The notes below the pieces were generated by a model. That model did not search any database and was not told where the DNA came from. It saw only the letters and a program-made list of their open reading frames with translations. From Szabonella sp046295215 (lineage in GTDB: Bacteria > Pseudomonadota > Alphaproteobacteria > Rhodobacterales > Rhodobacteraceae), in NCBI GenBank assembly GCA_046295215.1, contig JBKBNP010000001.1, positions 62,001-126,000 of the forward strand: a stretch of DNA of 64,000 nt, given 5' to 3'. This document shows, piece by piece, positions 50,769 to 60,505 of the stretch. Both the position numbers and the translations under genes were made by a program. Position 1 is the first letter of the stretch, and each line of letters begins with the position of its first letter.

Positions 50769-51100
50769 GTCCATCTCCACGTCTTTGCAGGCCGGTGCCT
50801 GCGTGGCTTCCCATTCTAGACGGGACGGACACAGATACAAGGAGCCGCCCCCGAGTTCAAGCGACCAGCCGCTTTACTTCCGCAATTGCCGTGGTAAAGA
50901 CGCATCCATGATCTGTCGCATGCGCCCCTTTGCCCAGCCCCGACGCCGACGCAGCCGCGTCTGACGACCGATCCCGTCTGCGCCGTCCGGAACCGGATGT
51001 TCCAGACACAGCCAGCCCCACCGAACCGCTGCCCGCCAGCTTCACATTGACCAGGCCCTTGCCCTTTGGCATCCATGGGCTTTGCATCCGGGATACCGCA
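50769..51100. other. gcrA-argD divergent intergenic region
   Basis: 332 bp without a convincing gene. A possible -35 TTGACC lies near 51048, upstream of argD. A short Arg-rich frame (50909-50965) has no ribosome site. I see no other site. Confidence 0.5.
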
Positions 51101-52273
51101 ATGATCGCTTCCGTCCTGCCGACCTACAACCGCGCGCCTCTCGCCTTCGCCTCCGGGGCGGGGTCATGGCTGACCACGACCGAGGGTGCGCGCTATCTCG
51201 ACCTTGGCGCGGGCATCGCGGTCAATGCGCTGGGCCATGCCCATCCGAAACTGGTGGCCACGCTGACCGAACAGGCGGGACGGCTCTGGCATGTTTCGAA
51301 CCTCTACCAGATCCCCGAACAGCAGCGCCTTGCCGATATGCTGGTGGCCGAAACCTTCGCCGATACAGTGTTCTTCACCAATTCCGGCACCGAGGCCGCC
51401 GAACTCGCGATCAAGATGGTGCGCAAATACTGGTCTGAAAAGGGCCAGCCCGACCGCACCCTGATCCTGACCTTCGAGGGCGCCTTCCATGGCCGCTCCA
51501 CCGGCGCCATTGCCGCCGCCGGGTCGGAAAAGATGGTCAAGGGCTTCGGCCCCCTGATGCCGGGCTTCCAGAGCCTGCCCTGGGGCGATCATGACGCCCT
51601 GCGCGAAGCACTGACCGGTCAGGTCGCCGCCGTGCTGATCGAACCCGTGCAGGGCGAGGGCGGCATCCGCACCGTGCCCGACCAGTGCCTCAAGGGTCTG
51701 CGCGACCTCTGCGACACGACCGGCGCGCTTCTGGTGTTCGACGAGGTGCAATGCGGCATGGGCCGCACGGGCCGGCTCTTCGCGCATGAATGGTCGGGCA
51801 TCACGCCCGACATCATGATGGTGGCCAAGGGCATCGGTGGCGGCTTCCCGCTCGGCGCGGTGCTGGCCACTGAAAGCGCCGCCTCCGGCATGGTCGCGGG
51901 CAGCCATGGCTCCACCTATGGCGGCAATCCCCTTGGCTGCGCGGTGGGGGCGGCGGTGATGGAAACCGTGGCCGACCCCGCCTTTCTGGCCGAGGTGAAC
52001 CGCAAGGCGGGCCTGTTCCGTCAGGGCCTTGAAAGCCTCGCCGCCCGCCATCCGGCGGTGTTCGAGGCGGTGCGCGGTCAGGGCCTGATGCTGGGTCTCA
52101 AATGCCGCGCGGCCAATACCGATGTGGTCAAGGCGGCCTATGCGCAACATCTGCTGACGGTGCCCGCCGCCGACAATGTGCTGCGCCTTCTGCCCGCGCT
52201 CAACATCCCCGACGAGGACATCGCCGAGGCGCTGACCCGCCTTGACGCCGCCGCTGCCAGCCTCTCCCCCTGA
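51101..52273 (+). CDS. argD: Acetylornithine aminotransferase
   Basis: A PLP aminotransferase making N-acetylornithine in arginine synthesis; the family also accepts succinyldiaminopimelate. The 390-aa class III enzyme has FFTNSGTEAAELAIKM, FEGAFHGRSTGAI, LVFDEVQCGMGRTG, the PLP lysine in MVAKGIGGGFPLGA and GSTYGGNPLGCAV. ATG 51101 is used. It precedes argF, with a repeat module in the 96-bp gap. Confidence 0.95.
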   Translation: MIASVLPTYNRAPLAFASGAGSWLTTTEGARYLDLGAGIAVNALGHAHPKLVATLTEQAGRLWHVSNLYQIPEQQRLADMLVAETFADTVFFTNSGTEAAELAIKMVRKYWSEKGQPDRTLILTFEGAFHGRSTGAIAAAGSEKMVKGFGPLMPGFQSLPWGDHDALREALTGQVAAVLIEPVQGEGGIRTVPDQCLKGLRDLCDTTGALLVFDEVQCGMGRTGRLFAHEWSGITPDIMMVAKGIGGGFPLGAVLATESAASGMVAGSHGSTYGGNPLGCAVGAAVMETVADPAFLAEVNRKAGLFRQGLESLAARHPAVFEAVRGQGLMLGLKCRAANTDVVKAAYAQHLLTVPAADNVLRLLPALNIPDEDIAEALTRLDAAAASLSP

Positions 52274-52275
52274 TC

Positions 52276-52330
52276 CTTTCACCTTGGTGAAAATACCTTC
52301 GGGGGGACCGGGGGGCAGACAGCCCCCCGG
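52276..52330 (-). repeat. Dispersed intergenic hairpin module inside the arg operon
   Basis: CTTTCACCTTGGTGAAAA and TACCTTCGGGGGG (inverted core), then the 9-bp hairpin CCGGGGGGC-AGACA-GCCCCCCGG (52308-52330). It lies between argD and argF and may process or attenuate the message. Confidence 0.7.
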
Positions 52331-52369
52331 CGCCCTCCGCGCAAACCGGACCCCGGAAAGACAAGATCC

Positions 52370-53296
52370 ATGAAACATTTTCTCGACATCCATACCACCA
52401 CCGCCCCTGACCTCCGCGCCATCATCGATTCGGCCCGCGCGATGAAGGATGCGCGGAGCGGTCGCCCCAGGGGCATGCCCGATGACGACCAGCCGCTTGC
52501 GGGCCATATGGTCGCGCTGATCTTCGAAAAACCCTCCACCCGCACGCGCGTCTCCTTCGATGTGGGCGTGCGGCAGATGGGCGGGCAGACGATGGTCCTG
52601 TCGGGCAAGGAAATGCAGCTTGGCCATGGCGAGACGATCGCTGACACCGCCCGCGTGCTGTCGCGCTATGTCGATCTCATCATGATCCGCACCTTCGAGG
52701 AGGCGACACTGCTGGAGATGGCGGAACATGCCACAGTGCCGGTCATCAACGGGCTCACCAACCGCACCCATCCCTGTCAGATCATGGCCGATGTGATGAC
52801 CTATGAGGAACATCGTGGCCCGATTGCCGGCAAGAAGGTGGTCTGGTGCGGCGATGGCAACAACGTCTTCGCCAGCTTCGCCCATGCGGCGGGGCAGTTC
52901 GGGTTCGACCTGTCATTCACCGGCCCGGAAACGCTGGACCCGGAACGCACATGGCTCGATTTCGCGGCCTCCAAGGGGCATCCGGTGACCATCGACCGCA
53001 ACCCCGACCGGGCGGTGATCGGTGCCGATCTGGTGGTCACCGACACCTGGGTCAGCATGCATGACCCGGAATCCGCCAAGGAACGCCGCCACAACCAGCT
53101 CCGCCCCTATCAGGTGAACGAGGCGCTGATGGCGCGGGCGCAACCCGACGCGCTCTTCATGCATTGCCTGCCCGCGCATCGCAATGACGAGGCGACGAGT
53201 GCCGTGATGGACGGTCCCCATTCGGTGATCTTCGACGAGGCGGAGAACCGGCTGCATGCGCAAAAGGCGATCATGCGCTGGTGTCTGGGGCGGTGA
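52370..53296 (+). CDS. argF: Ornithine carbamoyltransferase
   Basis: It makes citrulline from ornithine and carbamoyl phosphate. The 308-aa protein has FEKPSTRTRVSFDVG (carbamoyl-phosphate loop), HPCQIMADVMT, WCGDGNNVFASF, VVTDTWVSM and MHCLPAHR. ATG 52370 follows GGAAAGACAAGATCC. Second gene of argD-argF. Confidence 0.97.
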   Translation: MKHFLDIHTTTAPDLRAIIDSARAMKDARSGRPRGMPDDDQPLAGHMVALIFEKPSTRTRVSFDVGVRQMGGQTMVLSGKEMQLGHGETIADTARVLSRYVDLIMIRTFEEATLLEMAEHATVPVINGLTNRTHPCQIMADVMTYEEHRGPIAGKKVVWCGDGNNVFASFAHAAGQFGFDLSFTGPETLDPERTWLDFAASKGHPVTIDRNPDRAVIGADLVVTDTWVSMHDPESAKERRHNQLRPYQVNEALMARAQPDALFMHCLPAHRNDEATSAVMDGPHSVIFDEAENRLHAQKAIMRWCLGR

Positions 53297-53444
53297 GGGA
53301 AGTCAGCCCCTGATCTCATAGGAACCCGCGCTGAGACTGGGGGTTTCCCGCATCGGGCGCGCGCGCTCGATCAGAACACGGTTGCCGAGCCAGGTGGTCG
53401 TCGGAAAGAAGAAGCTTCCGGCGACGGTCCGGTCATGTCCCCGT

Positions 53445-54605
53445 CTATCCCGCCCGATCCGCCGCCGCCACGCGGCCCGCCTGTGCCACCACCACGAGGA
53501 GCAGCCCCGCCAGCGCCCCGAAGGTCCAGCGGAAACCGACCGCCTCGGCGACCCAGCCGATCAGGGAGGGCGCGACGAGAATGCCGGAGTAGCCCATCAT
53601 CGTGACCAGCGCGATGGCGGACCCGCTGCTTGCCCCGCTGCCCCCGCCGTGGTTTCCGGCGGCCGAGATCACGACCGGCACGGTGTTCGCGATGCCCAGC
53701 CCTGCCAGCGCGAAGGCCGCGATGGCCCATGCGCCCCCGGGGGCGAGGCTGGCGGCCAGCATGCCCATGGCCGCGATCAGGGCCGAGACCCGCAACACCA
53801 CCACCGCCCCGAACCGGTTGCGGATGCCGTCCCCGGCAAAGCGCATCACCGCCATCGCCCCCGAAAACGCCCCGAAAGCCAGCCCCGAGGCCGCAAGCCC
53901 GGTGCCGAGTTCCTGCCCCAGATAGAGCGCGGCCCAGTCCAGAACCGCCCCTTCGGGCACCATGGAAAACAGCGCCATCACCCCCAGCAGATAGATGGCG
54001 ATGCCTTTTGGCCAACGCCCCCCCGCGCGGCGTTCCTCCGCGCCGGGGGCTGGCGGGGTTGCCAGCAGATACGGAAGCGCCGCCAGCACCAGCCCGAGCG
54101 CGAGCGCCGAGGCAAGCAGGGCATGGCCGGTCGGGCCGAGAGCGGCGATCAGCAGGCCGCCGCTCATGCCGCCGGCAAAGCCGCCGAGGCTCCAGAATCC
54201 GTGGGAGGAGGACATGATCGCCCGGCCCATCCGGCGTTCCACCTCTACCGCATTGGCGTTCATGGCCACATCCATGCAACCGATCACCGCCCCCATGAAG
54301 GCCATGGCCAGTGCCAGCAGCGCGAGGGTCGGCGCCACCACCACCCCGGCAAGGGCGAGGGCTGCAAGCGGCGCGAAGACACTGAGCGTGCCCTTGCTGC
54401 CGAGCCGTGCAATGATCTGCCCCGACCCCGCCATCGCCGCCACCGCACCAAGGCCCAGAATGAGGATCAGGAGGCCCAGAGCGCCTTCGGTGATGTTGAA
54501 ACGGGGCAGCAGGAGCGGGATTTGCGGCGCCCAGCTTCCCATCACGAATCCATTGGCGAGAAACATTGCGGCAACCGGCCAACGGCCCCGATCCTGCCTG
54601 TCCAT
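53445..54605 (-). CDS. Major facilitator superfamily transporter
   Basis: A 386-aa inner-membrane protein with 12 predicted membrane segments (GSWAPQIPLLLPRFNITEGALGLL at TM1-2). The pattern resembles the FucP/YbjJ-like MFS branch. The substrate is unknown. Codons end RVAAADRAG at 53445. A further protein-like reading lies just past the stop in another frame (53303-53425). ATG 54605 is used. Confidence 0.88.
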   Translation of the reverse strand: MDRQDRGRWPVAAMFLANGFVMGSWAPQIPLLLPRFNITEGALGLLILILGLGAVAAMAGSGQIIARLGSKGTLSVFAPLAALALAGVVVAPTLALLALAMAFMGAVIGCMDVAMNANAVEVERRMGRAIMSSSHGFWSLGGFAGGMSGGLLIAALGPTGHALLASALALGLVLAALPYLLATPPAPGAEERRAGGRWPKGIAIYLLGVMALFSMVPEGAVLDWAALYLGQELGTGLAASGLAFGAFSGAMAVMRFAGDGIRNRFGAVVVLRVSALIAAMGMLAASLAPGGAWAIAAFALAGLGIANTVPVVISAAGNHGGGSGASSGSAIALVTMMGYSGILVAPSLIGWVAEAVGFRWTFGALAGLLLVVVAQAGRVAAADRAG

Positions 54606-54790
54606 CGCCTGCTCCGTCCGCTCCGCCCGGCGACCTGCTTAGCCTGCGCTGGCGGCAGGGAAAAGGCCGCAGAGTCCGGGACGTGAAGTGCGGGCGCAGG
54701 CTGTGACCCGCGTGCGACCGGCTTTCTCTGGCGGGCTTTTGCGCGGCGGGCTAGTCTGCGTGCAGCCCAGCCGCCAGACCGGAGACGCCG

Positions 54791-55657
54791 ATGACCCGCC
54801 TCACCCTTGCCGCCACACAGATGGAATGTGGCCCTGATCCCGATGCCAATATCGACCGGGCGGAACGCCTTGTGCGGCGCGCGGCAGAGGCCGGGGCGCA
54901 GGTGATCCTGTTGCAGGAGCTGTTCCAGACCCCCTATTTCTGCATCGAGAAGGATGCAGCGCATCAGGCGCTGGCGCGCCCCTTGGGCGAGGACCGCGCC
55001 GTGCGCCATTTCGCGGCACTGGCCCGGGAACTGGGGGTCGTGATTCCCGTCAGCTTCTACGAGGCTGTCGGCAATACCTTCTTCAATTCGCTGGCGATGA
55101 TCGACGCCGATGGCTCGGTGCTGGGCCTCTATCGCAAGACGCATATCCCGCAGAACGAGGGCTATGAGGAGAAATTCTATTTCACCCCCGGCGATACCGG
55201 GTTCCGGGTGTTCGACACGCGCTTTGCGCGGCTTGGCTGTGGCATCTGCTGGGACCAGTGGTTTCCCGAAACCGCGCGCTGTCTTGTGCTGGGCGGGGCG
55301 GAGGTGCTGCTTTTCCCGACGGCCATCGGGTCGGAACCGGCGGATCCCGGCTATGAGAGTGCGGGCCACTGGCAACGGGTGATGCAGGGGCATGCGGCGG
55401 CGAACATGGTGCCGGTTGTTGCCTCCAACCGGATCGGGCGGGAGGCAGGGCCGCGTCTGGAGATGACCTTCTACGGGTCGTCTTTCATCTGCGACCAGAC
55501 CGGCGCGATGCTGGCAGAGGCCGGGCGCGAGGAGGAGGCGGTGCTGACGGCGACGGTGGATCTGGCGGCGCTGCGCGCCTTCCGGCAGTCCTGGGGCTCA
55601 TGGCGGGACCGGCGGCCGGAGTGTTACGGCGCCATTTCGGGGCATGGCGCCGGGTGA
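54791..55657 (+). CDS. aguB: N-carbamoylputrescine amidase
   Basis: It hydrolyses N-carbamoylputrescine to putrescine, CO2 and ammonia in the agmatine route. The 288-aa nitrilase-superfamily enzyme has the Glu-Lys-Cys triad in LLQELFQTPYF, YRKTHIPQNEGYEEKFYF and GCGICWDQWFPE, all AguB-type. The agmatine deiminase gene is not adjacent. ATG 54791. Confidence 0.93.
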   Translation: MTRLTLAATQMECGPDPDANIDRAERLVRRAAEAGAQVILLQELFQTPYFCIEKDAAHQALARPLGEDRAVRHFAALARELGVVIPVSFYEAVGNTFFNSLAMIDADGSVLGLYRKTHIPQNEGYEEKFYFTPGDTGFRVFDTRFARLGCGICWDQWFPETARCLVLGGAEVLLFPTAIGSEPADPGYESAGHWQRVMQGHAAANMVPVVASNRIGREAGPRLEMTFYGSSFICDQTGAMLAEAGREEEAVLTATVDLAALRAFRQSWGSWRDRRPECYGAISGHGAG

Positions 55658-55666
55658 CGCGGGGAA

Positions 55667-55727
55667 GGGGGGCCAGCCCCCCGTCGCGTTCCGCGACTCC
55701 CCCCGGGATATTTGTGGACAGAAAAAT
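55667..55727 (+). repeat. Dispersed intergenic hairpin module
   Basis: The hairpin GGGGGG-CCAG-CCCCCC, then CCCCCCGGGATATTTGTGG and ACAGAAAAA. It lies between convergent aguB and hrpB and may terminate aguB. Confidence 0.7.
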
Positions 55728-55731
55728 GGGG

Positions 55732-58203
55732 TCACGTGCCGCGGGGTTTGGCGCGCAGAGTGGGATCTGCTTCGCGCGGGTCTTCGGGCCAGGGGTGGCG
55801 GGGGTAGCGGCCGCGCATATCCTTGCGCACATCGGCGTAACTGTGGGTCCAGAAGCCGGGCAGGTCCATCGTCACCTGCACCGGTTTGCCGCCCGGGGAC
55901 AGCAGCGTGAGGCGCAGGGGCTGCGATTTCGGGCCGACCGTGGGATGGGTGGTGGTGCCGAAGAGTTCCTGCAAGCGAAGCTCGACGCCCGGATGGTCGC
56001 CGGAATAGTCGATGGGGATACGCCGGCCCAGCGGGGTTTCGAAATGGGCGGGTGTCAGGCGGTCGAGGAGTTGGACCGCCTCCCATCCCAGATGGGCGCG
56101 CAGGGGCTCGGTGAGATCAAGGGCGCGCAGGTCGGCCTCGGTGCGGATTTTGGTCAGGTAGGGCAGGAGCCAGCTTTCGGCCGAGGCGAGCAGGCCCGCA
56201 TCGGTGAAATCGGGCAGATCCGCGCCGTCCCGACGGCAAAGCTCGACCCGGGCACGCAGGCGGCCGGCGGCCGGTGTCATCGGCAGGCCGATCAGGCGCA
56301 GCCCGTCAAGGGCCGCGCGGGCGATGGCCTCGGGCGGCGGGTCGGGCCAGATACGGTCATCGAGCGTGATTGCGCCGAAATTTTCCTGCCGCCGCATCAG
56401 GATGCGGCCGTCGCGGCGGTCCCATTCGCAGCGGTCCTGCCAGCGGATCTGGTCGGCGTAAAGCGCGCGCAATTCAGCTTCGGATAGCGGGGCGGCCTGC
56501 CGGATGCGGGCCTCGCGCGCATCGCCATCAAGATCCGTCGCCACGATCAGGCGATGGGCGGCCAGCGGCGTGCCTTCGTCCATCACGGCGCCCTTGCCGC
56601 CCGACAGCAGGAAACGCGGCGCATCGCCCTTGCGGCGCAGGCCTACGCGATCAGGATAGGCGAGGGCGGCGAGTTGGCCGGTGGAGAGGGGATTGGGCGA
56701 TTTGTCTGGCACCTGACGGGACAGGCGGCGCGCCTCGGTCCTGATCCGCTCGGCGGTGGGGCGGTCGATGGGGAAGGGGTGATCGGACTCGAAGCCTTTG
56801 GAGTTTTCGACGGCTTTCAGGCGCAGGGCCAGATCCGGGGGGGCGCCACGGACCGGGTCACGCTCGGACAGGATCGCGGCGAGGGTCGCGGCGTGGTTGC
56901 CCCCGCCTGCGGCCAGCAGCATATGGCCAAGGCGGGGGTGCAGCGGCAGGGCGGCGAGCGCGCGGCCATGGTCGGTGATGCGGCCCGCATCCAGCGCGCC
57001 GAGGGCGGTGAGCAGGGCGGTTGCCTCGGCCATGGTGCCGGGATTGGGAGGCGTGAGGAAGGCAAGGCCATCGGCCCCGCCCCAGAGGGCGAGTTCAAGC
57101 GCGAGGGGGGTGAGGTCGGCGGCCTCGATCTCGGCGGGGGGAAAGGGGGCGAGCGCGCCTTCCTCGCCGCGCGTCCAGAGCCGGTAGCAGGTGCCTTCGG
57201 CGACCCGGCCCGCGCGGCCCCGGCGCTGTTCGGCCTCGGCCCGCGTCACCCGTTCGGTGACAAGGCGCGACATGCCGGTGTTGGGATCGAACCTTGCGCG
57301 CCGCGCCCGGCCTGCATCCACCACGATGCGGATGTCGGGGATGGTCAGTGAGGTTTCCGCGATTGCGGTGGCCAGCACGATCTTGCGGCCCGAGGCGACG
57401 GGGGCGAGGGCGGCGCGCTGGGCGGCGAAATCCATCGCACCGAACAGCGGGCGGATGGTGCAGTTTGCGGGCAGACGGGGGCGCAGGGCGGCCTCTGTTC
57501 GGCGGATTTCGCCTTCGCCGGGGAGGAAGGCAAGGAGGCCGCCTTCGGGCACTTCCTCAAGGGCTTGCAGGATGAGGGCGGCCATTTCGGCCTCCAGCCG
57601 CGACTTCGGCGGCAAGGGGCGGGGCAGCCAGCGGGTGTCCACCGGAAAGGCGCGGCCTGCGGAGGTGATGAGCGGGGCATCGCCCATCAGCGCGGCAACC
57701 GGGGCGGCGTCGAGCGTGGCCGACATCGCCAGCAGGATCAGATCCTCGCGCAGGGCACCCCGCACCTCCAGCGCAAGGGCAAGGCCGAGATCGGCATGGA
57801 GCGAGCGTTCGTGGAATTCGTCGAAGATGACCGCGCCCACCCCGTCCAGTCCCGGATCGGACTGGATCATCCGGGTCAGGATGCCTTCGGTCACCACCTC
57901 GATCCGGGTGCGGGGGCCGGTTTTCGCCTCGCCCCGCATCCGGTATCCCACGGTTTCGCCGACCGCCTGCCCCAGAGTTTCGGCCATGCGTTCGGCGGCA
58001 CCCCGTGCGGCAAGGCGGCGGGGTTCCAGCATCAGGATGCGGCCTGTGGTCAGGCCCGCGTCGAGCATCGCGAGCGGCACACGGGTCGTCTTGCCCGCGC
58101 CGGGGGGCGCTTGCAGCACGGCCATCCGGTATGCGCGGAGCGCGGCCAGAAGGTCGGGGATTGCCGCGTCGATGGGCAAGGATATGGGGTCGGGTGCGCG
58201 CAC
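55732..58203 (-). CDS. hrpB: ATP-dependent RNA helicase HrpB
   Basis: An 823-aa DEAH-type helicase. Walker A is PPGAGKTT (33-40), motif II is D128-E-F-H131 and motif III is AMSATLD. QRRGRAGR motif VI, a helical bundle, and the HrpB-specific C-terminus (RYPRHPWPEDP, TLRAKPRGT) follow. Its length matches the family. The RNA substrate is unknown. It ends with the repeat module and starts 8 bp from the DUF3108 gene stop. Confidence 0.96.
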   Translation of the reverse strand: MRAPDPISLPIDAAIPDLLAALRAYRMAVLQAPPGAGKTTRVPLAMLDAGLTTGRILMLEPRRLAARGAAERMAETLGQAVGETVGYRMRGEAKTGPRTRIEVVTEGILTRMIQSDPGLDGVGAVIFDEFHERSLHADLGLALALEVRGALREDLILLAMSATLDAAPVAALMGDAPLITSAGRAFPVDTRWLPRPLPPKSRLEAEMAALILQALEEVPEGGLLAFLPGEGEIRRTEAALRPRLPANCTIRPLFGAMDFAAQRAALAPVASGRKIVLATAIAETSLTIPDIRIVVDAGRARRARFDPNTGMSRLVTERVTRAEAEQRRGRAGRVAEGTCYRLWTRGEEGALAPFPPAEIEAADLTPLALELALWGGADGLAFLTPPNPGTMAEATALLTALGALDAGRITDHGRALAALPLHPRLGHMLLAAGGGNHAATLAAILSERDPVRGAPPDLALRLKAVENSKGFESDHPFPIDRPTAERIRTEARRLSRQVPDKSPNPLSTGQLAALAYPDRVGLRRKGDAPRFLLSGGKGAVMDEGTPLAAHRLIVATDLDGDAREARIRQAAPLSEAELRALYADQIRWQDRCEWDRRDGRILMRRQENFGAITLDDRIWPDPPPEAIARAALDGLRLIGLPMTPAAGRLRARVELCRRDGADLPDFTDAGLLASAESWLLPYLTKIRTEADLRALDLTEPLRAHLGWEAVQLLDRLTPAHFETPLGRRIPIDYSGDHPGVELRLQELFGTTTHPTVGPKSQPLRLTLLSPGGKPVQVTMDLPGFWTHSYADVRKDMRGRYPRHPWPEDPREADPTLRAKPRGT

Positions 58204-58210
58204 CCGACCC

Positions 58211-58957
58211 TTATCGGCGTTTCATCAGCGCTTTGCCATAGAGCGTGTCGGTCGAAACCTCGATCACGCGCATTCGGCCCTGTTCTGCGGGGGCATAGGT
58301 GAGCGTGAAGGGAAAGCGGGTCTTTTCGGCCATATCCTCGGGGGAAAAGCCTGCGACGCGGCGGTATTCTCCGGTGCAGGTCACGCGGTCGCCCTGCTTT
58401 TGCGGTTTGGAGAGCGTGATCTGCGTGGCGCGGCGGCCGTCGAACATGCGCTGGTTCGAGGCACATTCGCTCCCCGCATCGACATCGCGCAGGGTGGCGT
58501 AAAGCGCCGTCACCGGGTCAACCGCGCCGCGCATCGTGGCGGGTGCCACGTCATAGGGGCGCGGGTCACGGGCGGGTTCGGCCACCACCTGCACCGGCAC
58601 CCCGGCGCGGAACTGCATCGAATTGCGGCTCTGGCGTTTGCCGGTATTGGCATCCTCGCTGTAGCGGGCGGGGGCGTATCGGCCATTGGTCACGGTGCCG
58701 CTGGCCTGCGCGGTATAGAGGAACTTGCGCAGCATCGCGGCGATGCCGGTGCTTTCGAGCCTGCCCGAGACGGTGTAGCGGTTGCCCTCCTGCGCGCCGG
58801 TAACGGTCAGGCGACCGGCGGAGACGCCGCGCAGCACGATGTCGAAGGTGGCGCGGTCCTCGATCCGGCCGGATTGGGCGGCGGCGGGCAGCGCAAGGGG
58901 CCCCGCAAGGGCGAGCGCCAGAACAGGGGCGGCGAAGACTCGGGAAATCGGGGACAT
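58211..58957 (-). CDS. DUF3108 periplasmic protein
   Basis: A 248-aa protein with a Sec signal peptide (VLALALAGPLALPAAAQ) and a beta-rich body (ATFDIVLRGVSAGRLTV, GRYAPARYSED, RVIEVSTDTLYGKAL). DUF3108 proteins have a lipocalin/LolA-like pattern; the function is unknown. Two cysteines (SECASNQRMF, RVTCTGEY) may form a disulphide. ATG 58957 is the signal-peptide start. Confidence 0.85.
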   Translation of the reverse strand: MSPISRVFAAPVLALALAGPLALPAAAQSGRIEDRATFDIVLRGVSAGRLTVTGAQEGNRYTVSGRLESTGIAAMLRKFLYTAQASGTVTNGRYAPARYSEDANTGKRQSRNSMQFRAGVPVQVVAEPARDPRPYDVAPATMRGAVDPVTALYATLRDVDAGSECASNQRMFDGRRATQITLSKPQKQGDRVTCTGEYRRVAGFSPEDMAEKTRFPFTLTYAPAEQGRMRVIEVSTDTLYGKALMKRR

Positions 58958-59100
58958 GGAACGCTCCTTCGCGGGACCGGTCTGGCCCGACCTCCTAGAT
59001 AGCGATAGGAGTGGGCCTGCAAAACCCCCTGAGCCGGGGCCTTCTGTTGACAATTGCGTATGCGCGCCCTTGGCTGGGCGAAACCTTGCCGGAGACTGCA

Positions 59101-60111
59101 ATGGACATCTCGGAACTTGCAACAGGGATCGCGGCGGGGGACCGGCGGGCACTGGCGCGGGGGATCACGCTGGTCGAATCCGGGCGGGCGGATCACCGGC
59201 AGGCAGCGCTGACCCTGACCGGGCGGCTGCGCGAGACAGGGCGCGAGGCGCTGCGGATCGGGCTGTCGGGCACGCCGGGGGTGGGCAAATCCACCTTCAT
59301 CGAAACCTTCGGGCTGATGCTGGTGGAGGCGGGGCTGCGGGTGGCGGTGCTGGCGGTGGACCCGTCCTCGGCGCGCACGGGCGGCTCGATTCTGGGCGAC
59401 AAGACGCGGATGGACCGGCTCTCGCGCCATCCCGCCGCCTATATCCGCCCCTCGCCCAGCCAGTCCCATCTGGGCGGTATCGCGCGGCGCACGCGCGAGG
59501 CGGTGGCCCTGTGCGAGGCGGCGGGGTTCGACGTGGTGCTGATCGAAACCGTGGGGGTCGGGCAATCCGAAACCGTGGTGGCGGAATTGTGCGATCTCTT
59601 CGTGCTGCTGCTCGCGCCCGCAGGGGGGGATGAATTGCAGGGTGTGAAGCGCGGGATCATGGAAATGGCGGATCTGATCCTTGTGAACAAGGCGGACGGG
59701 GAGTTGAAGGGGGCCGCGTTGCGCACCTGCGCCGATTATGCGGGAGCGCTGCGCCTGTTGCGGCGGCGTCCGCAAGACCCCGAGGGGTTTCCCAAGGCGA
59801 TGACGGTTTCGGCGGTGGAGGCCGCGGGGCTGGACGCGGCCTGGTCGGAAATGCGGGCGCTGGTGGACTGGCGGCGCGCGCAGGGCCATTGGGCGGCGCG
59901 GCGGGCCGCGCAATCGCGACACTGGTTCGAGGAGGAGGTGCGCCGGGGTCTGCTGGCGGCGCTGACCGCGGATCCGGGGGTCCGCGCTGCGATGCAGGCG
60001 GCGGGCGCGCGGGTGGCCGAGGGGCTGGAAGGCCCGGATGCCGCCGCCGAGGCGATGCTGGCACGGCTGCGGGGGGGTGGGCTTGGCCAAGGGGGCACAG
60101 GTCCGGTCTGA
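59101..60111 (+). CDS. meaB: Methylmalonyl-CoA mutase-associated GTPase MeaB
   Basis: A G3E-family chaperone that loads adenosylcobalamin into, and protects, methylmalonyl-CoA or ethylmalonyl-CoA mutases. The 336-aa protein has the P-loop GTPGVGKS (57-64), AVDPSSARTGGSILGDKTRM, ETVGVGQSE and NKADGE. ATG 59101 follows CGGAGACTGCA. The mutase gene is not in the window. It ties in with the B12-controlled importer at 22 kb. Confidence 0.95.
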   Translation: MDISELATGIAAGDRRALARGITLVESGRADHRQAALTLTGRLRETGREALRIGLSGTPGVGKSTFIETFGLMLVEAGLRVAVLAVDPSSARTGGSILGDKTRMDRLSRHPAAYIRPSPSQSHLGGIARRTREAVALCEAAGFDVVLIETVGVGQSETVVAELCDLFVLLLAPAGGDELQGVKRGIMEMADLILVNKADGELKGAALRTCADYAGALRLLRRRPQDPEGFPKAMTVSAVEAAGLDAAWSEMRALVDWRRAQGHWAARRAAQSRHWFEEEVRRGLLAALTADPGVRAAMQAAGARVAEGLEGPDAAAEAMLARLRGGGLGQGGTGPV

Positions 60112-60505
60112 ACCCGCCCGTCTCCGTTCCCGCCCGTCCCTGACCCGACTGGTCGTTTGCGCGATTGTGCGCTGTCGATGTCCCGACCGGTCGGGGATTC
60201 ACCGCAGGCGGACGGGTGTTGCCCAAGTCCCGACCGGTCGGGACTTTCCCGCAGGCGGACGGGTTTCACGGCTCGAAACGACCCGCCGACCCGAACATTG
60301 TCGACCTCGCCGCAGGCGCGCGGATGCTGCCCTTTCCCCGACCGGTCGGGAAATTGCCGCGCGCGGTGTTGCGCCACCCGGTCCCCTGCGAACGCTGCCC
60401 TGAGCCTGCGTTAACGCCCCCTTGCTAGTCCTGTGGCCGTCACGGCGGCCCCTCAAAGGCTTGGCTGCCCGGTGTCAGGCACATCAAAGGCGAGGGTTAG
60501 ACGCA
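60112..60505. repeat. Array of long palindromes upstream of the beta-helix gene
   Basis: CCCGACCGGTCGGG, a perfect 14-bp palindrome, occurs at 60182-60195, 60229-60242 and 60337-60350. A degenerate copy lies at 60144-60155. The middle copy extends to a perfect 22-bp palindrome at 60225-60246. A partner sequence CCGCAGGCGGACGGG sits between copies. No gene is seen in these 394 bp. Confidence 0.85.

Noticed and set aside
60182..60350. CRISPR-like array
   Set aside because: Only three short palindromes at uneven spacing (47 and 108 bp), related sequence between copies, and no cas genes.
60157..60428. Small frames translating the palindrome array into repeated peptides
   Set aside because: The repeat reads open in several frames on both strands, as expected from palindromic GC DNA, and no ribosome site precedes them.
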